A program made the position numbers and the translations under genes. 64,000 bases of DNA from assembly GCA_000507305.1 (NCBI GenBank), contig DF240878.1, positions 34,490 to 98,489 on the forward strand, written 5' to 3'. Positions 10,970-20,770 of the stretch are shown piece after piece; the first letter of the stretch is position 1; every line of letters starts with the position of its first letter. Below the pieces are notes generated by a model. That model did not search any database. It saw nothing but the letters and a program-made list of their open reading frames with translations, and was not told the origin of the DNA. Source of the stretch: Breviolum minutum Mf 1.05b.01. Lineage: Eukaryota > Sar > Dinophyceae > Suessiales > Symbiodiniaceae.

Positions 10970-11104
10970 GATTTGACCTCGACCGCTGGTGTGGCCGCCA
11001 GCTTTGTCGGTACAGCCAACTACATGTCACCGGAGCGTGCTTTGGGAAAGGACGGGGAGTTTCCACCCGAAAAAAACCAGCGGGTTTCCAGAGCTAAAAG
11101 ATGA
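10970..11104 (+). CDS. Protein kinase activation-loop exon (orphan)
   Basis: After a GATGACAG acceptor the frame reads DLTSTAGVAASFVGTANYMS, then PERALGKDGEF, and continues to a TGA at 11102-11104. The threonine followed by YMSPER is the activation segment plus APE-equivalent motif of STE7/MAPKK-like serine/threonine kinases (FVGTxxYMSPER). Kinases normally continue with a D-x-W motif; here the frame gives FPPE and then low-quality sequence, so the real donor probably lies near 11045. No other kinase subdomain could be placed with confidence. It is either one exon of an intron-rich gene or a captured fragment. Confidence 0.65.
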   Translation, partial: DLTSTAGVAASFVGTANYMSPERALGKDGEFPPEKNQRVSRAKR

Positions 11105-11273
11105 GCATCTTAAAATGCCTGGTGTGGTTTGTTTTGAGACCTCTGGAAAATGAGTAGTTTTTCACTTGTGAGGTTAATTGGGAATAGGGCCAAGTTGATG
11201 TTCCATCCACTGTAAATGCAATATGTTGAAAACTGTAGGACTGAGTCAGTGTTCAGAGGCATGTTCGAAGCAT

Positions 11274-11469
11274 GAATTCGTTTTCGACTGGCCGAATGGC
11301 CGAATGGCTGGAACCACAAAGTGGATGGATTTTCTTCGACGAAATCGTGTTCTCGAAGTTCTCTCGTTATACGGGTAGAAAGGATCTTCCATGGTTTGGA
11401 ACATTTGTTAGAGTACAAAAAATCAGATTTTTCTATTCTGAAGCTGAACGGCTGAAGTTCTTTAAATGA
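11274..11469 (+). CDS. Unidentified reading frame
   Basis: A 65-codon frame with an ATG reads MAEWLEPQSGWIFFDEIVF and ends KFFK plus stop. A second + frame and one minus frame are also open here, so the coding frame, or whether it codes at all, is unresolved. Confidence 0.25.
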
Positions 11470-11693
11470 AGTCATCATTTTCAGGTTCCATTCTTCAAAC
11501 ATTGGCTGGTTTATGTTGCAATATCGCCACGAAGCGCTATTCATGTTCATCTTTTATCACACATCATACGACTGAACACCATGAAGATTCAGACCTGGTG
11601 TCATTTCCAGAAATGAGAAACGAAACCAATCCCCAAATACACATTGTGTTCCCCCAAAAAACAACAAGCACCCCCCAAATTTTGGAAGCAAGA

Positions 11694-11797
11694 TGAAACC
11701 GGTGCCCCAGGACTACTCCTTTAGGCCCGGAACTGGGTGGAGCGACAGTGGATCATCGCATCTGACTCGTTGTTTGGTCACGAGGGGGCCCGTCCAG
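11694..11797 (+). CDS. Exon of unidentified gene (upstream of a MITE-bearing intron)
   Basis: The frame reads MKPVPQDYSFRPGTGWSD and LTRCLVTRGPVQ, ending at GTCCAG|GTAAGC, a canonical donor in phase 0. It joins in phase to the short exon at 11970-12008. An alternative frame (ARNWVERQWIIASDSLFG) is also good over 11725-11797 but would end in phase 1 and then hit a stop. No family recognised. Confidence 0.4.
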
Positions 11798-11854
11798 GTA
11801 AGCTGAACCAAGATCCTTTGAGAGTTCCAATGGTGTGAGTTCCATGTGAGGAAA

Positions 11855-11969
11855 ATACCCTCTCAGGAAACTAATATATCCCACCTTGGGAAAAGGATGG
11901 AAAAGGAAGCTTATCTTGAAAATGTGCCGACTGGTAGGGGATATGTGATCGTTCCCGGGAGGGTATAGG
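11855..11969. mobile_element. Family I MITE-like element filling an intron
   Basis: Left end ACCCTCTCAGGAAACTAATA, right end GATCGTTCCCGGGAGGGTAT. The predicted intron 11798-11969 ends with the last bases of the element (GGGTATAG), which supplies the acceptor AG. Confidence 0.65.
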
Positions 11970-12008
11970 TCGAAATCTTCACCTCCGAGTTTGAAGTCAA
12001 AGACGTCG
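11970..12008 (+). CDS. Short exon after a MITE-bearing intron
   Basis: Thirteen codons, VEIFTSEFEVKDV, in phase 0 on both sides, bounded by TATAG and GTGAGT. The quality of both splice sites and the phase match to the preceding exon are the only evidence. Confidence 0.4.
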
Positions 12009-13075
12009 TGAGTCGTCATTCAAGTTTTCAATATCAAAAATACTTGCCAGGCATTCTTTCCCACAGTTTCAAGTATCTCAACTTTCATCAATATCATATC
12101 ACAGTTATCAAATTATCCACCCTAAAACATATAGAACTTTTCGCTCACATTCAAGAAACTACCCACAATTTCGGGCCACAAAAAAGTCCGCTTTGCCAGG
12201 TCTGATGTTTGGGGATCCCAAGGGAAATGGAAATCCAGAGAGATTACATACATCCCAGAAATCTAACAGCTCGCCTTAGAAAATCAATGGTTGGCAGAAG
12301 GCATTTCGTTTTGAACATGTTCCTTTTATGGGGACATTTGTTCATTTTCGGGTAGTTGTTTGAAAGGATTTCAAACATATTATATGAGGGTATGAATTCG
12401 CAAATCATGTCACCAACATTGATTGAAGCCGCAAGATTTTGATTGAAACATTTCTTGACAACATGGTTTTTTCAAACTTTGTAGCTTCTAAAGTAAAGCA
12501 ATGTAATTGCACTATCTCAAAATGTTTTTTTTTTTTTTTAAATTGGATCCTTGTGTTAGGCACAAATGGTCACTACTCGATACTACCTGTATACTATATA
12601 CACTGATTGGTATTAGATATCTGATGTGCTGTATATATTTTTTATGACCAGCCATGATTTTTAAGTAGAAAAACTACTTGGTTTGGTGTTGTTGTGTTAC
12701 TTCGAGATGTGCCTATCGATCATAAAGTGTCCATCAAACAAGGTACTGTTGGTTGCATTTTAGATGGAAATGCAGTGGAAGAATCAAAGAGGTCTCATAC
12801 AAGATGGTCCTACTAGAAACTTATGAAGTGCCCAAAGTCTCAGTTTTTTAAACTTGATACGCCCAATTCATCAAATCAGGATGTTTGGACCCGAAGTGTC
12901 GAAGTCTCCAACGTGACATCTTCAAACATGTGGACATTACATGACATTACACGGTGCAGATTTCTCGTGGTTTGTTGGGACCAAAAACACCAGCTGTTTT
13001 CCAGCTGTTTTCCCAGGTTTGGAGTGCTGGGATGGTGGTGCTTGAACTGGCCAATGGAAAGTGCCCCCTTTTTTG
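12009..13075. other. No gene recognised
   Basis: AT-rich sequence with a diverged family I fragment near 12249-12360, a T-rich run at 12525 and no frame of convincing quality. The frames at 12823-13080 (+) and 12876-13386 (-) overlap the 5' end of the retroelement and look like chance openings. Confidence 0.4.
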
Positions 13076-13187
13076 TGTAACAATGACCCATTGCGAAAGG
13101 AAAACTGGAGCCCTACACAACTGTTGGTGGATGTGTGTTTTGTAACATGCTTGCATCTCGATGCATCAATGTTGGAACATTCCGTTG
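13076..13187 (+). repeat. Split direct repeat A1
   Basis: Begins TGTAACAATGACCCATTG and continues through AAAACTGGAGCCCTACACAA to CCGTTG. It is the same length as A2 with only scattered substitutions. Similarity fades after 13187 and stops abruptly before 13076, marking the 5' end of the element. Confidence 0.85.
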
Positions 13188-13223
13188 TAGTACCATTGGA
13201 ATTGCAAAAGGGTTTTTTGGTGT

Positions 13224-13237
13224 CATTTCGGCTCAAG
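13224..13237 (+). promoter_or_regulatory. Possible relict spliced leader in the retroelement leader
   Basis: CATTTCGGCTCAAG differs by one base from the 3' end of the dinoflagellate spliced leader (CATTTTGGCTCAAG). It lies between A1 and the first gag-like ATG, where a trans-splice remnant would be expected. A chance match is possible. Confidence 0.35.
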
Positions 13238-13427
13238 CTCCCCTTTTGAGAATGGCATCCAATGCATATGAAGTGTTCCATTGCCAATGTTGCTAGAGTG
13301 CTCACTGGTTGGAGCGTGGTTCTTTGGTGTGTGTTGTGGATTGGGACTGGCCAGAGTTCTTTAGTGTCAGTCAAAGCAGTCATCACTTGCGATCACTGCT
13401 TTGCATTTCAAGGCATTGCAGTAGACG

Positions 13428-14325
13428 ATGGCTGGACTACCAGACGAAGGGACCATTGCAAATTTGGACACACTGGGCCGCATCAGAGCGTGGCGCGGGT
13501 GCTCAGAGGCAGTGTGGAATGCAGCATTGGATGCTGCTTTGGGACATTCCAAGCACCAACTTTGTTACTTATAGCTCTTCTACCAGCAAGCACTTTGAAG
13601 TGGTCATTGGCCAACGTGCGAGTCGCCGTAACAGGTGGTGGAGAACCCTGGCTTTTCACAGCCATGGAGACGATTCAGGTGGCGTGCATGTGGAGGGTGG
13701 CACGTCGCACAGCAGGGATGGAAGATGTGGACCCACTATCAGATCCGCCTACAACAGTGAGTGCTGCTCCAGCTGCGTCTACAAGTCATGCCAAGAAGAT
13801 CGGAGGTGCAGAACATGACGAGAGCGGAGTTAAGCCAAGCCTATCTGAATCACATCGATGCCACTGGGCAGAGCCACCCATACGCAGACTTCAGCAGCTC
13901 AAGACGAGGCCATCGATCTTGCAGCCGGATGGGACATTTCGTGCTTTGGACATTCCGGGGCCACCCAGCTTTGAAGCATGTAAGGCTTGCTGGCGAGTTT
14001 TTCGTTTCGAAGCATCATGTTTATGCTGAGATATCCAGCAACTGCAGGGACACCAGAAGGTATAGTGACATCGGCAGCGCTAGGTGGTCAAGCTCACGGC
14101 AGACTTCCCGGAGACATGGCGTTTGATAATGAAGGCAGAAGATCGTTGCAGATCCGAGATGCTGGAGAGGTATCGAAGGCAGCTGACAAAAGCTGCTATG
14201 AAAAACAGACTTCCGATGAATCTGGATTTCGATGGCTCTGCACGCTGCTGTGACTTGAAGTTGTGGAAAACAAAGCATTCCCGTGTGAAGTTTAGTGTCA
14301 AGTGTTCAGGGTGCGAACATGCCTA
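13428..14325 (+). pseudogene. Gag-like protein of the retroelement, frame-broken
   Basis: The protein-like segments are scattered over all three frames. They are MAGLPDEGTIANLDTLG followed by AVWNAALDAALGHS (13428-13570); MEDVDPLSDPPTTVSAAP followed by STSHAKKI (from 13718); LQPDGTFRALDIPGPPSF (13918-13971); LRYPATAGTPEG (about 14025); and FPETWRLIMKAEDRCR, EMLERYRRQL, RLPMNLDFD (14103-14235). I recognise this as the gag-like N-terminal protein of dinoflagellate DIRS/Ngaro-type elements; the identification is from memory of family sequences. At least three frame changes are needed, so it cannot be functional. Its role would be particle or RNA binding. Confidence 0.6.
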
Positions 14326-14589
14326 GGTCACGATCAACTAGAGCACCCCTAGAGATGCCATAGTTTGTGCAAGACTGGGCCATAGTTTGTGCGTTGCTAC
14401 GTGCAGGTGTGAGAAAATTTAGGGAAAACGCCAGTCACTCAGATCGTTCTGAAGATGGAATGGCTGATCAAGGAGGAAGGGGGCACAAAGGGACGGTTGG
14501 CGATTTGGACGTTCATCCTGTTTTGAATGCCGCAGCAGGAAGGGGACCAAGAGGACCAGTCTTTCCAGAAGGGAGTAGACCTTTGAAGG

Positions 14590-15206
14590 GGTCCCTAGCC
14601 ATGGCGGTCAAGATCGCAAAGGATGAACAAGCAGCAGAAAAGGCCTTTGAACAGTTTGAGATTGTGTATGCACCACAGACTTTGTCGTCAAAGGCTATCT
14701 TGAGAAACACCTGGATTTCGATCAGCAGAGCTGGGGCTACAGTACAACCTTTGCCGCCGACTGTAGAGAAGATTCATGCAGCCACTGCGGTAATGGGGGC
14801 CGTGGTTTTCGCGCGGCATTTAGCTATGCTCTGGAGATGGGACGATATCATGTCCGGTCAAGTTTCCCTTAGAATGATCAGCTTGAGAAGGCGGTCAAGG
14901 ATGCGAAGAGGGCCCCGGTAAAAGCTACTGAGGCACTTTGAGATGTTGCGCAGGCACTCGAAAATTACCAGCTATTGCCCGGCTTTGAGAAGGCTGACTC
15001 ATGAGGAAGTGCAGCTGGACATGCAAAGGAGGTTAGCCTGTGCCTGCCAGTCAGTAAGGCAGACCAAACACGCTTGCAAAGGTCCAGATTGCCAATTTGC
15101 CCTTTCATGCGATCCGCTTGGTTGGCGTCGTGATCTCCTTTTCTTTTGAGTTGGTCAAGCAGGAGCACCTGGTGGAAGCATTGAAATCTGATGCTGAGTA
15201 CCTATG
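14590..15206 (+). pseudogene. Tyrosine-recombinase-like protein of the retroelement, frame-broken
   Basis: Segments in different frames are DEQAAEKAFEQFEIVYAP followed by TLSSKAILRNTW (about 14623-14712); FRAAFSYALEMGRYHVRS from about 14807; DQLEKAVKDAKRAPVKAT (14876-14936); and PFHAIRLVGVVISFSFEL followed by VKQEHLVEALKSDAEYL (15102-15206). The order matches the N-terminal SAM-like domain and the start of the catalytic domain of tyrosine recombinases of DIRS-like elements (pattern GGYRSA.AYL...DQLEKAVKDAKRA). The catalytic R-H-R-Y residues cannot be traced; the C-terminal half seems lost before B1. Frameshifts and stops make it non-functional. Confidence 0.55.
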
Positions 15207-15284
15207 AAGACTGGCTACATAAATTTCAGTGGAAAGAGCCGTGGGACACACGTTCCGACGCTCTGGAGGCAAGGATTTTCAGGG

Positions 15285-15477
15285 CAGGTGTCGTGGTGAG
15301 TTGCAGACGGACTCACTGCTTGTTAGGTAGGAGGGTTTGTTGGGTTCCTCCCCACCCTTGTAATTGTTTGGCTTTGTCATTGAAGTTTTCAGATTTAAAT
15401 GAACTGAAACGCATTCATGCTTGTAATTACATGGGTGGATGGTGCGGATTGAAAGTTTTGTATGGCATGAAGTTTCC
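15285..15477 (+). repeat. Split direct repeat B1
   Basis: Starts CAGGTGTCGTGGTGAGTTGC and ends TATGGCATGAAGTTTCC, directly abutting A2. It is matched by B2 with a few indels, the main one in the middle around the TTTGTCATTGAAG segment. Confidence 0.85.
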
Positions 15478-15589
15478 TGTAACAATGACCCATTGTGAAA
15501 GGAAAACTGGAACCCTACACAAATGTTGGTGGATGTGTGTTTGGTAACACGCTTGCACCTCGACGCATCAATGTTGGAAAATCCCGTTG
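15478..15589 (+). repeat. Split direct repeat A2
   Basis: Starts TGTAACAATGACCCATTG; same length as A1. The B1/A2 junction here is the internal junction expected of a split-repeat element. Confidence 0.85.
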
Positions 15590-15746
15590 GCCCAAATTGG
15601 GCAATGGAGGAGAGTTTTGGGGGCTTTTCAGCCTTTCAGCTGCGATATCGTGATCTCATTGAGTTGACCTGGGTAGATGGCCTGGTTTGATCCAAGGCTT
15701 ACCCAAGGGTCAAAGATACGTCAATGGGACTCGACTGCACTCAGGA

Positions 15747-15933
15747 CAGGTGTCTTGGTCAGTTGCAGACGGATTCATTGCTTGTTAGGTAGGAGGGTTG
15801 GGTTCCTCCCCCACCCGAAAAATTTTTCTGGTACGGATTTAAATGAATTGAAAGGCATTCAGGCTTTCCATTCTCGCAGAAAATAATACTTATTACGTGG
15901 GGATTGAAAGTTTTGTATGGTATGAAGTTTTCC
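15747..15933 (+). repeat. Split direct repeat B2
   Basis: Starts CAGGTGTCTTGGTCAGTTGC and ends TATGGTATGAAGTTTTCC. Similarity with B1 ends at 15933, taken as the 3' end of the element. Confidence 0.85.
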
Positions 15934-16866
15934 CGGAGAAAAAGTTGGAATACTCCATGTATGTTTCTACTTGTATCAAGATGTTTCTACATGCATCTAG
16001 ATGTTTTTGGAAATATCATCAGCCATCTACAGCACTTGGTGAAAATGCAAGGATTGTCTACTTATGGACAACATGGGATGCAAAAAAAATGTTTTCCCAG
16101 CATGGATGGAAGTTTCGCCGATTCGTTGACCTCGGCTAGCTGAAGGAAGCAAAATTTAAAGATGAGCGGAACATATTCCAGACTTGGAAACCATCTCAGG
16201 TTTCATGGTTTCCTCATCTCACGAATCATGAGCAAATTTGGTGATTATAGTTGGTGTTGTTTACAATTTCCAAACGAAAAATCTTAAGAGACAGGGTTCT
16301 TCGGTGCTTCTACTAGAGAAACATATCAACAACAGTAAGTGTTTCCAAACTTAACCACATCCAAGCTGGGGATCAACGATCAACTCATTCGAGGTACCCC
16401 TACGAAGCAAAGAACTTCTTAGACCTCTACGAGGCGACGGTGATGACATGAATTGATGGATGTATCTGCTGGATGTATCTGGCGGATGTAACTGATGGAT
16501 GTGGTTCACAAGTTCCTGTGATTGGATTGAGGCATTTTTTTGTCAAAAACTCTGACACTCAACCGTTTTTTTCCATCAAAGATACTGTTGATCGAAGAAC
16601 TCCAACACACTGGATTTTAGATGTTTCTCAAAAAACCGAGTTGGTTTCGATATTTTTTTGGCTCATGACTTCCCATGTTTTTTCAAGTATATATATCATG
16701 TATATATATTATTTAATATAGATATATTTTCATACAGTTACATATTACAAACATGCAATACATATATAATATATAAACATGTATATATGGATATATATAT
16801 ATATATATATTAATCTATTTTTGTTTTGTGACCTGATTGGATCAACAATTTTTGCCCCAAAAACAC
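15934..16866. other. No gene recognised; AT-rich end
   Basis: Short overlapping frames only (15897-16143). From 16680 onward an AT-rich stretch of TATATA blocks, likely a decayed microsatellite. The small repeat GGATGTATCTGGCGGATGTA near 16459-16500 is a degenerate tandem. Confidence 0.4.
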
Positions 16867-16898
16867 GGAATTCCTGCTGTTTGAAACGTTGCTTCCAG

Positions 16899-16962
16899 TG
16901 CCTCTGCGCGCAACCAGAGCCCAGAGCTGAGATTTTGCAGCAAGTTGGGATGGTGAAATCAT
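16899..16962 (+). CDS. Exon abutting a family IV element
   Basis: A GCTTCCAG acceptor, then CLCAQPEPRAEILQQVGMVK, ending in phase 1 exactly where the family IV terminus GTGCGCAATGAAAAAACC begins. The element's first bases would therefore serve as the GT donor. Function unknown. Confidence 0.4.
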
Positions 16963-17107
16963 GTGCGCAATGAAAAAACCCTGGTTGGTTAGATTACATA
17001 GTGGATTATACTACCCAGTTATGTGGGGATTATAAAACACCAATATAAGGATCCTTATAAACCAACCAGTGTAGTGGAAAGTGAGAGGTTTTTTTTTCGT
17101 GGCTCAT
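16963..17107 (+). mobile_element. Family IV inverted-repeat element supplying a donor
   Basis: Begins GTGCGCAATGAAAAAACC, contains GTGGATTATACTACCCAG and AAACCAACCAGTGTAGTGG, and ends TTTTTTCGTGGCTCATG. Its 5' edge coincides with the end of an exon-like frame. Confidence 0.7.
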
Positions 17108-17136
17108 GTGGCATCAGTCAAACAATCATGAGACAC

Positions 17137-17325
17137 TTGGGTGTACCCCCAACAGTAACAGTACCTGGCTGGTATTTGGCTTGTGTTCTACCTTGGGATT
17201 GTTCTTGGGGATGAAACAAACCCATACATACCCACTGAAATATAGGGATTTCCGGGATTTCCTATAGGGGGTACGTTGGGATCGGGGGAAATCCAACTAT
17301 CTCCTGAAACGAGTTCCCCTTACTA
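17137..17325 (+). repeat. Family V repeat, copy 2
   Basis: Shares ordered blocks with 7655-7848 (TTGGGTGTACCCCCAACAGT, TTCTTGGGGATG, ATACATACCCACT, AGGGATTTCC, ATCTCCTGA). Confidence 0.6.
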
Positions 17326-17579
17326 ACTTGGTAATTACACCCACAAGGAAGGGTGAATAAGAATGAAGGCATAGCATGGCCTTATGAATGAAGAGGAGAT
17401 ATTTTGTAAAAATCAACGACTGGATATTTTTTGGCGCCGGGGGGCCTTCGGGAGTGGTATGTCAGGGTTGGTTGAAGGTTCGGAAAAAAAAGCTCCACAA
17501 TTGATGTTTTCTCAGAGTTTTCTGTTTTTTTTTGTGGATTTTGGTGATGTTGCACATGTTTTTTTTGTGTTTTCCGCAG

Positions 17580-17722
17580 TCATCATCGGAACCCAACCAT
17601 TTTCCTCCGGTGGAACCCTTGGTTGGATGAGTTCGGACGATGAGCTGAGCTGGAATCCAGGCCTCGTTTGGATGCTGGGAAGTTTCCTCCAGTGCTCTGT
17701 GACTTTGTGGCTCAATGTTTGA
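17580..17722 (+). CDS. Terminal exon of unidentified gene
   Basis: A long pyrimidine tract and TTTTCCGCAG precede IIGTQPFSSGGTLGWMSS, DDELSWNPGLVWMLG and FLQCSVTLWLNV plus stop. Start is phase 1. The acceptor is strong and the C-terminus hydrophobic, but no family is recognised. Confidence 0.45.
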
Positions 17723-18062
17723 GAAGAGATGATACCAAGTGCCTCAGTACGAAACAAAAATCACCGGGGAGATGGAGGTTTCAGGATTGGGATTTTGGGG
17801 AATCTACACTCTACACCAACAAAAATTGATTAATAGCACCAGATATACCTCCTAAGATGGTACCCCTTCCTCCCATGATCATTGGAAAATTCAATGGAAC
17901 ATGGGTGTATCTCCAATAAGATGGTTTCCTTTCAATAAAAGGGTGGTTTTTTCCACTGAACCATGATGATGGGAGAAAGGGTGCACCCCCCAAAAATTTC
18001 TCTAGCACCAGGAGGTTTTTCAAAGACTCATCTTCCAACCCCAGTGTTTCAGATGCCAGGTT

Positions 18063-18085
18063 AGTTTCAGGGAGGGTAGTACAAA
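18063..18085 (+). repeat. Family I half-element
   Basis: GGTTAGTTTCAGGGAGGGTA without a nearby matching left end; a solitary terminus. Confidence 0.5.
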
Positions 18086-18502
18086 TTCATAATCTCAGTC
18101 GGTCCAATTTGATGGGGTCTTTCTGAGGAAAATGAAGCATTTCTGCTGCGGATTGTAAGCTGGCTATGCGTATTACATCATATTGCAGAATATATTTTCT
18201 AGATGGACGTATATATGGAGAGAGTTAGATAGCCACATAGATGAGATGTGGAAATGTGTGGAATATATACCATATACATATGTCTTTATGTCCGTGCATA
18301 CGTTACATGCTGGCGTGGTCATGCCCATGACACCTCCAGAAGAAGGACACCACAATAGCTCCTTCAACAAGACTACGCATGTTGGTCTCATGAAGTCTCA
18401 TCATGTTTTTGTCTAGAGGATATGATGTATGTCATCAGCTTGGGAAAGAGTTTCGATATGTATTGAAAATCATAGAACACATGGTGGCTTTTTGCATGTG
18501 CT

Positions 18503-18700
18503 GTGCCATTAAGTTTGGTGATTTCTGGTGGGGGGAAACCCCGTGGGCCTTGTGTCCCGAGGCGTCCAGATGCAATGACGCTGGTGAAGCATGAGTTGGT
18601 GGAGAGCCAAGGTGGCCAATGTGCTTGGCTATGTCGGCTAAGTGGAAGGGACCACATAAAACCACTTAGGGCCCGTGAATTACAATGGTACCCTCCCTGA
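18503..18700 (+). CDS. Exon-like frame, unidentified
   Basis: The frame reads ISGGGKPRGPCVPRRPDAM, TLVKHELVESQGGQ and LSGRDHIKPLRARELQW in a locally GC-richer stretch and stops at the start of a family I element (18686). No acceptor chosen; no family recognised. Confidence 0.35.
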   Translation: MPLSLVISGGGKPRGPCVPRRPDAMTLVKHELVESQGGQCAWLCRLSGRDHIKPLRARELQWYPP

Positions 18701-18790
18701 AACTAACATTTTTCACACCTGAAAAATGGATAGTTGGAAGACTTTCTCGTTTCCTTTTGGGATGCCATTTTTGTTAGGTGCTATGTTCGG
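18686..18790. mobile_element. Family I MITE-like element, right end decayed
   Basis: Left end GTACCCTCCCTGAAACTAAC, internal GAAAAATGGATAGTTGGAAG. The right end is reduced to a TTTTGTTAGGTGCTATG-like remnant. Confidence 0.5.
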
Positions 18791-20347
18791 TGCTTAGGCA
18801 GTGTAATAGGTGTTTGAGCTGGAATCCAATGATGATTTCCTGGGGTCCATCTTTTTTTGGGTTCCAAGTCGTCCCTGGGTCGGTTGTAAGAAAAGACTTT
18901 TTTTTTTGAAATGGTGTTTTGCACAGGAAATTTTGTGCATGATTTGTGAGACTCAACTTTGATACTGACTCAACATTGGTTCGCATCCTACATGTTGCGA
19001 CATGTCGTGAATCTACATCAGAAAGCCACACAGAAAAGCCAACACATCATCAAAAAACAACTTCTATATTCTTAGGACCTTGGAATGTGATGTCTTTTTT
19101 TGGGATCCTCAACAAAAACCCCTTAGATCTTAGGACCTCCCTTTTTGGCCCTAGTCAACAAAAAACACAAACTTTGGGGTGGATTTTTGACAGGTGCTGC
19201 CCAGATAAAACTTCTGGCGGAGTGGCTCACCACGTCATGAGAGCTCAGTTTGGTGGAAAAATTCAACGAGAAAAATCCTTGAAACCTCCAACCCCCAAGT
19301 GAAATTATCATAGCATAGTGAATTTTAGTGGTATTTCAGGTCTAGTTTTGTTTTTTTTTTGTGAAAATTGATGGGTTTTGAAGGTTATCCAACATGTCTG
19401 ACAGAAATTTGCGGCCACCCTGCATCCAATGGCCCTTTCCAACCGTCCTTTCGGGGGGGCCATTTTTCTGAGGCTGTCGAGTAAATGACCGTTTGATCTC
19501 ATCGGACTGTCCAACGACGGGGAAAGTGGAAAAAGCGAATCTAGCTGTTTTGCCGGATGATTTTTGTTTGGCCAGAATTTGAATTGAGGAGCTATTTATA
19601 TTAGCAAGTCAGTCAGAATCCAACCAAGAATAGATGTTGATCTATATCATAAATACTGAGTAGTTTGGTTGTCCAAAGTGCAGCTTCTGTTTGTGAAATT
19701 TACATTTGATTTGGAATGGAACTGAAATATCCATTGACATATCAGTTTGCCAAACTGAACTGATCGCAGGCTCTACATTCAAGATGAAATGTGTTTTTGC
19801 CAAAACATTTGCAGACCAATATCCTGTCAGATCTTTTTTTGGTTGTTGTTTTGGCTCACAAGGAATGGTTGGCGTTTTGTCAAAGAGTCCAGGCAGTCAG
19901 TGAAAAAAGCGTTGAGACACGGCTTGACCCTTGAGATTTAATGTGACACGTTTATCAATCTTTGTGCAGTCCGAAACAAAAAAAGGACACACACACACAC
20001 ATCGCATGAACATCAGGAGAATATTTTTTTTGCAAAACCTTCTGCGAGGTGCTGGTGTATTTTATTTTTTTTTGCGAGGGCAACTAAATGGTCCCATTCA
20101 AATATTTTTTCACAAGGAACCACTGAAGACACAGCGAAGTTTTCACCAGCCCAACTGAAGTGATTGGTTTTTGGCATGGATCTCGTGCTATGGATTCTGC
20201 TGGCGACACGGCCGAAATTTCAAAGTGACGGGCCATGGGCCCGTCTTGTGCTCTTTCGGTAGGTGATTTCACAAAGAGAAGTTCGACAGATTTTCGAACT
20301 TACCTGCTGCAGACCTCAATCTTTAATATTCATTTCCCTCCTAGATT
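18790..20347. other. No convincing gene
   Basis: Frames at 18946-19302 (+), 19308-19514 (-) and 19706-19903 (+) are short, with competing frames open. A CA run (19987-20000) and T-rich tracts are present. No member of families II-V recognised. Confidence 0.35.
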
Positions 20348-20451
20348 ACACCCCTGAAGTTTAAGATAGCCCCTGAAAAATGGTGGGACTGGAAGACGAT
20401 CCTTTCCTATTGGAACTTTTCAGGGGCGAACTGTTAAACTTCAGGGGGGTA
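20348..20451. mobile_element. Family I MITE-like element
   Basis: Left ACACCCCTGAAGTTTAAGAT, right CTGTTAAACTTCAGGGGGGT. Central block TTTTCAGGGGCGAACTGTTA is also partly repeated inside. Confidence 0.7.
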
Positions 20452-20770
20452 ACCATCTGACAGCACCTTTCTGTTGTTCAATGACATCCTGCACCGTTGA
20501 AAGACCTGCTCTTCCTAAGGTTCATGTGGTCCCAAACCTCAGCCTGGCTGTAACCAAGGTTGAACGACGAGAGTTATGGGACCCCCATGATGAATCATGA
20601 TGAATTGCGGATGGACTTGCATGTTCCCCCCAAGAAAATTGATGAGACAAAATAGTGAGAATGTACATCCTGTCATTTTTTTCTTGGTGAGTATTGACTA
20701 TATTCTTTGCCAAGAGAGACTATATTCTGTGGCCACCAAATCTTCTGCGATGTTCATTTGGGAAAGGCAG

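Larger units (their letters stand above)
13076..15933 (+). mobile_element. Decayed Ngaro/DIRS-type retrotransposon with split direct repeats
   Basis: Two repeat pairs bound and interrupt the element: A1 13076-13187 = A2 15478-15589, and B1 15285-15477 = B2 15747-15933. The order A1-ORFs-B1-A2-B2, with A2 abutting B1, is the split-direct-repeat layout of Ngaro-like tyrosine-recombinase retrotransposons. The interior carries a broken gag-like frame and a broken tyrosine-recombinase-like frame. No reverse transcriptase or RNase H was found, and under 0.3 kb separates the two broken genes. This copy is therefore probably an internally deleted, non-autonomous or dead derivative. The interior is GC-richer than its surroundings. 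Confidence 0.75.

Noticed and set aside
12876..13386. A 149-codon minus-strand open frame
   Set aside because: It straddles the 5' boundary of the retroelement and covers repeat A1; composition is random-like and the retroelement is read on the other strand.
13076..15933. Interpretation as an LTR retrotransposon
   Set aside because: The repeats are not a simple terminal pair: two distinct repeats alternate, with one pair member internal, which fits split direct repeats instead.
19838..19852. TTTTGGCTCACAAGG as another spliced-leader relic
   Set aside because: The match breaks before the terminal AAG and there is no acceptor or start codon context.
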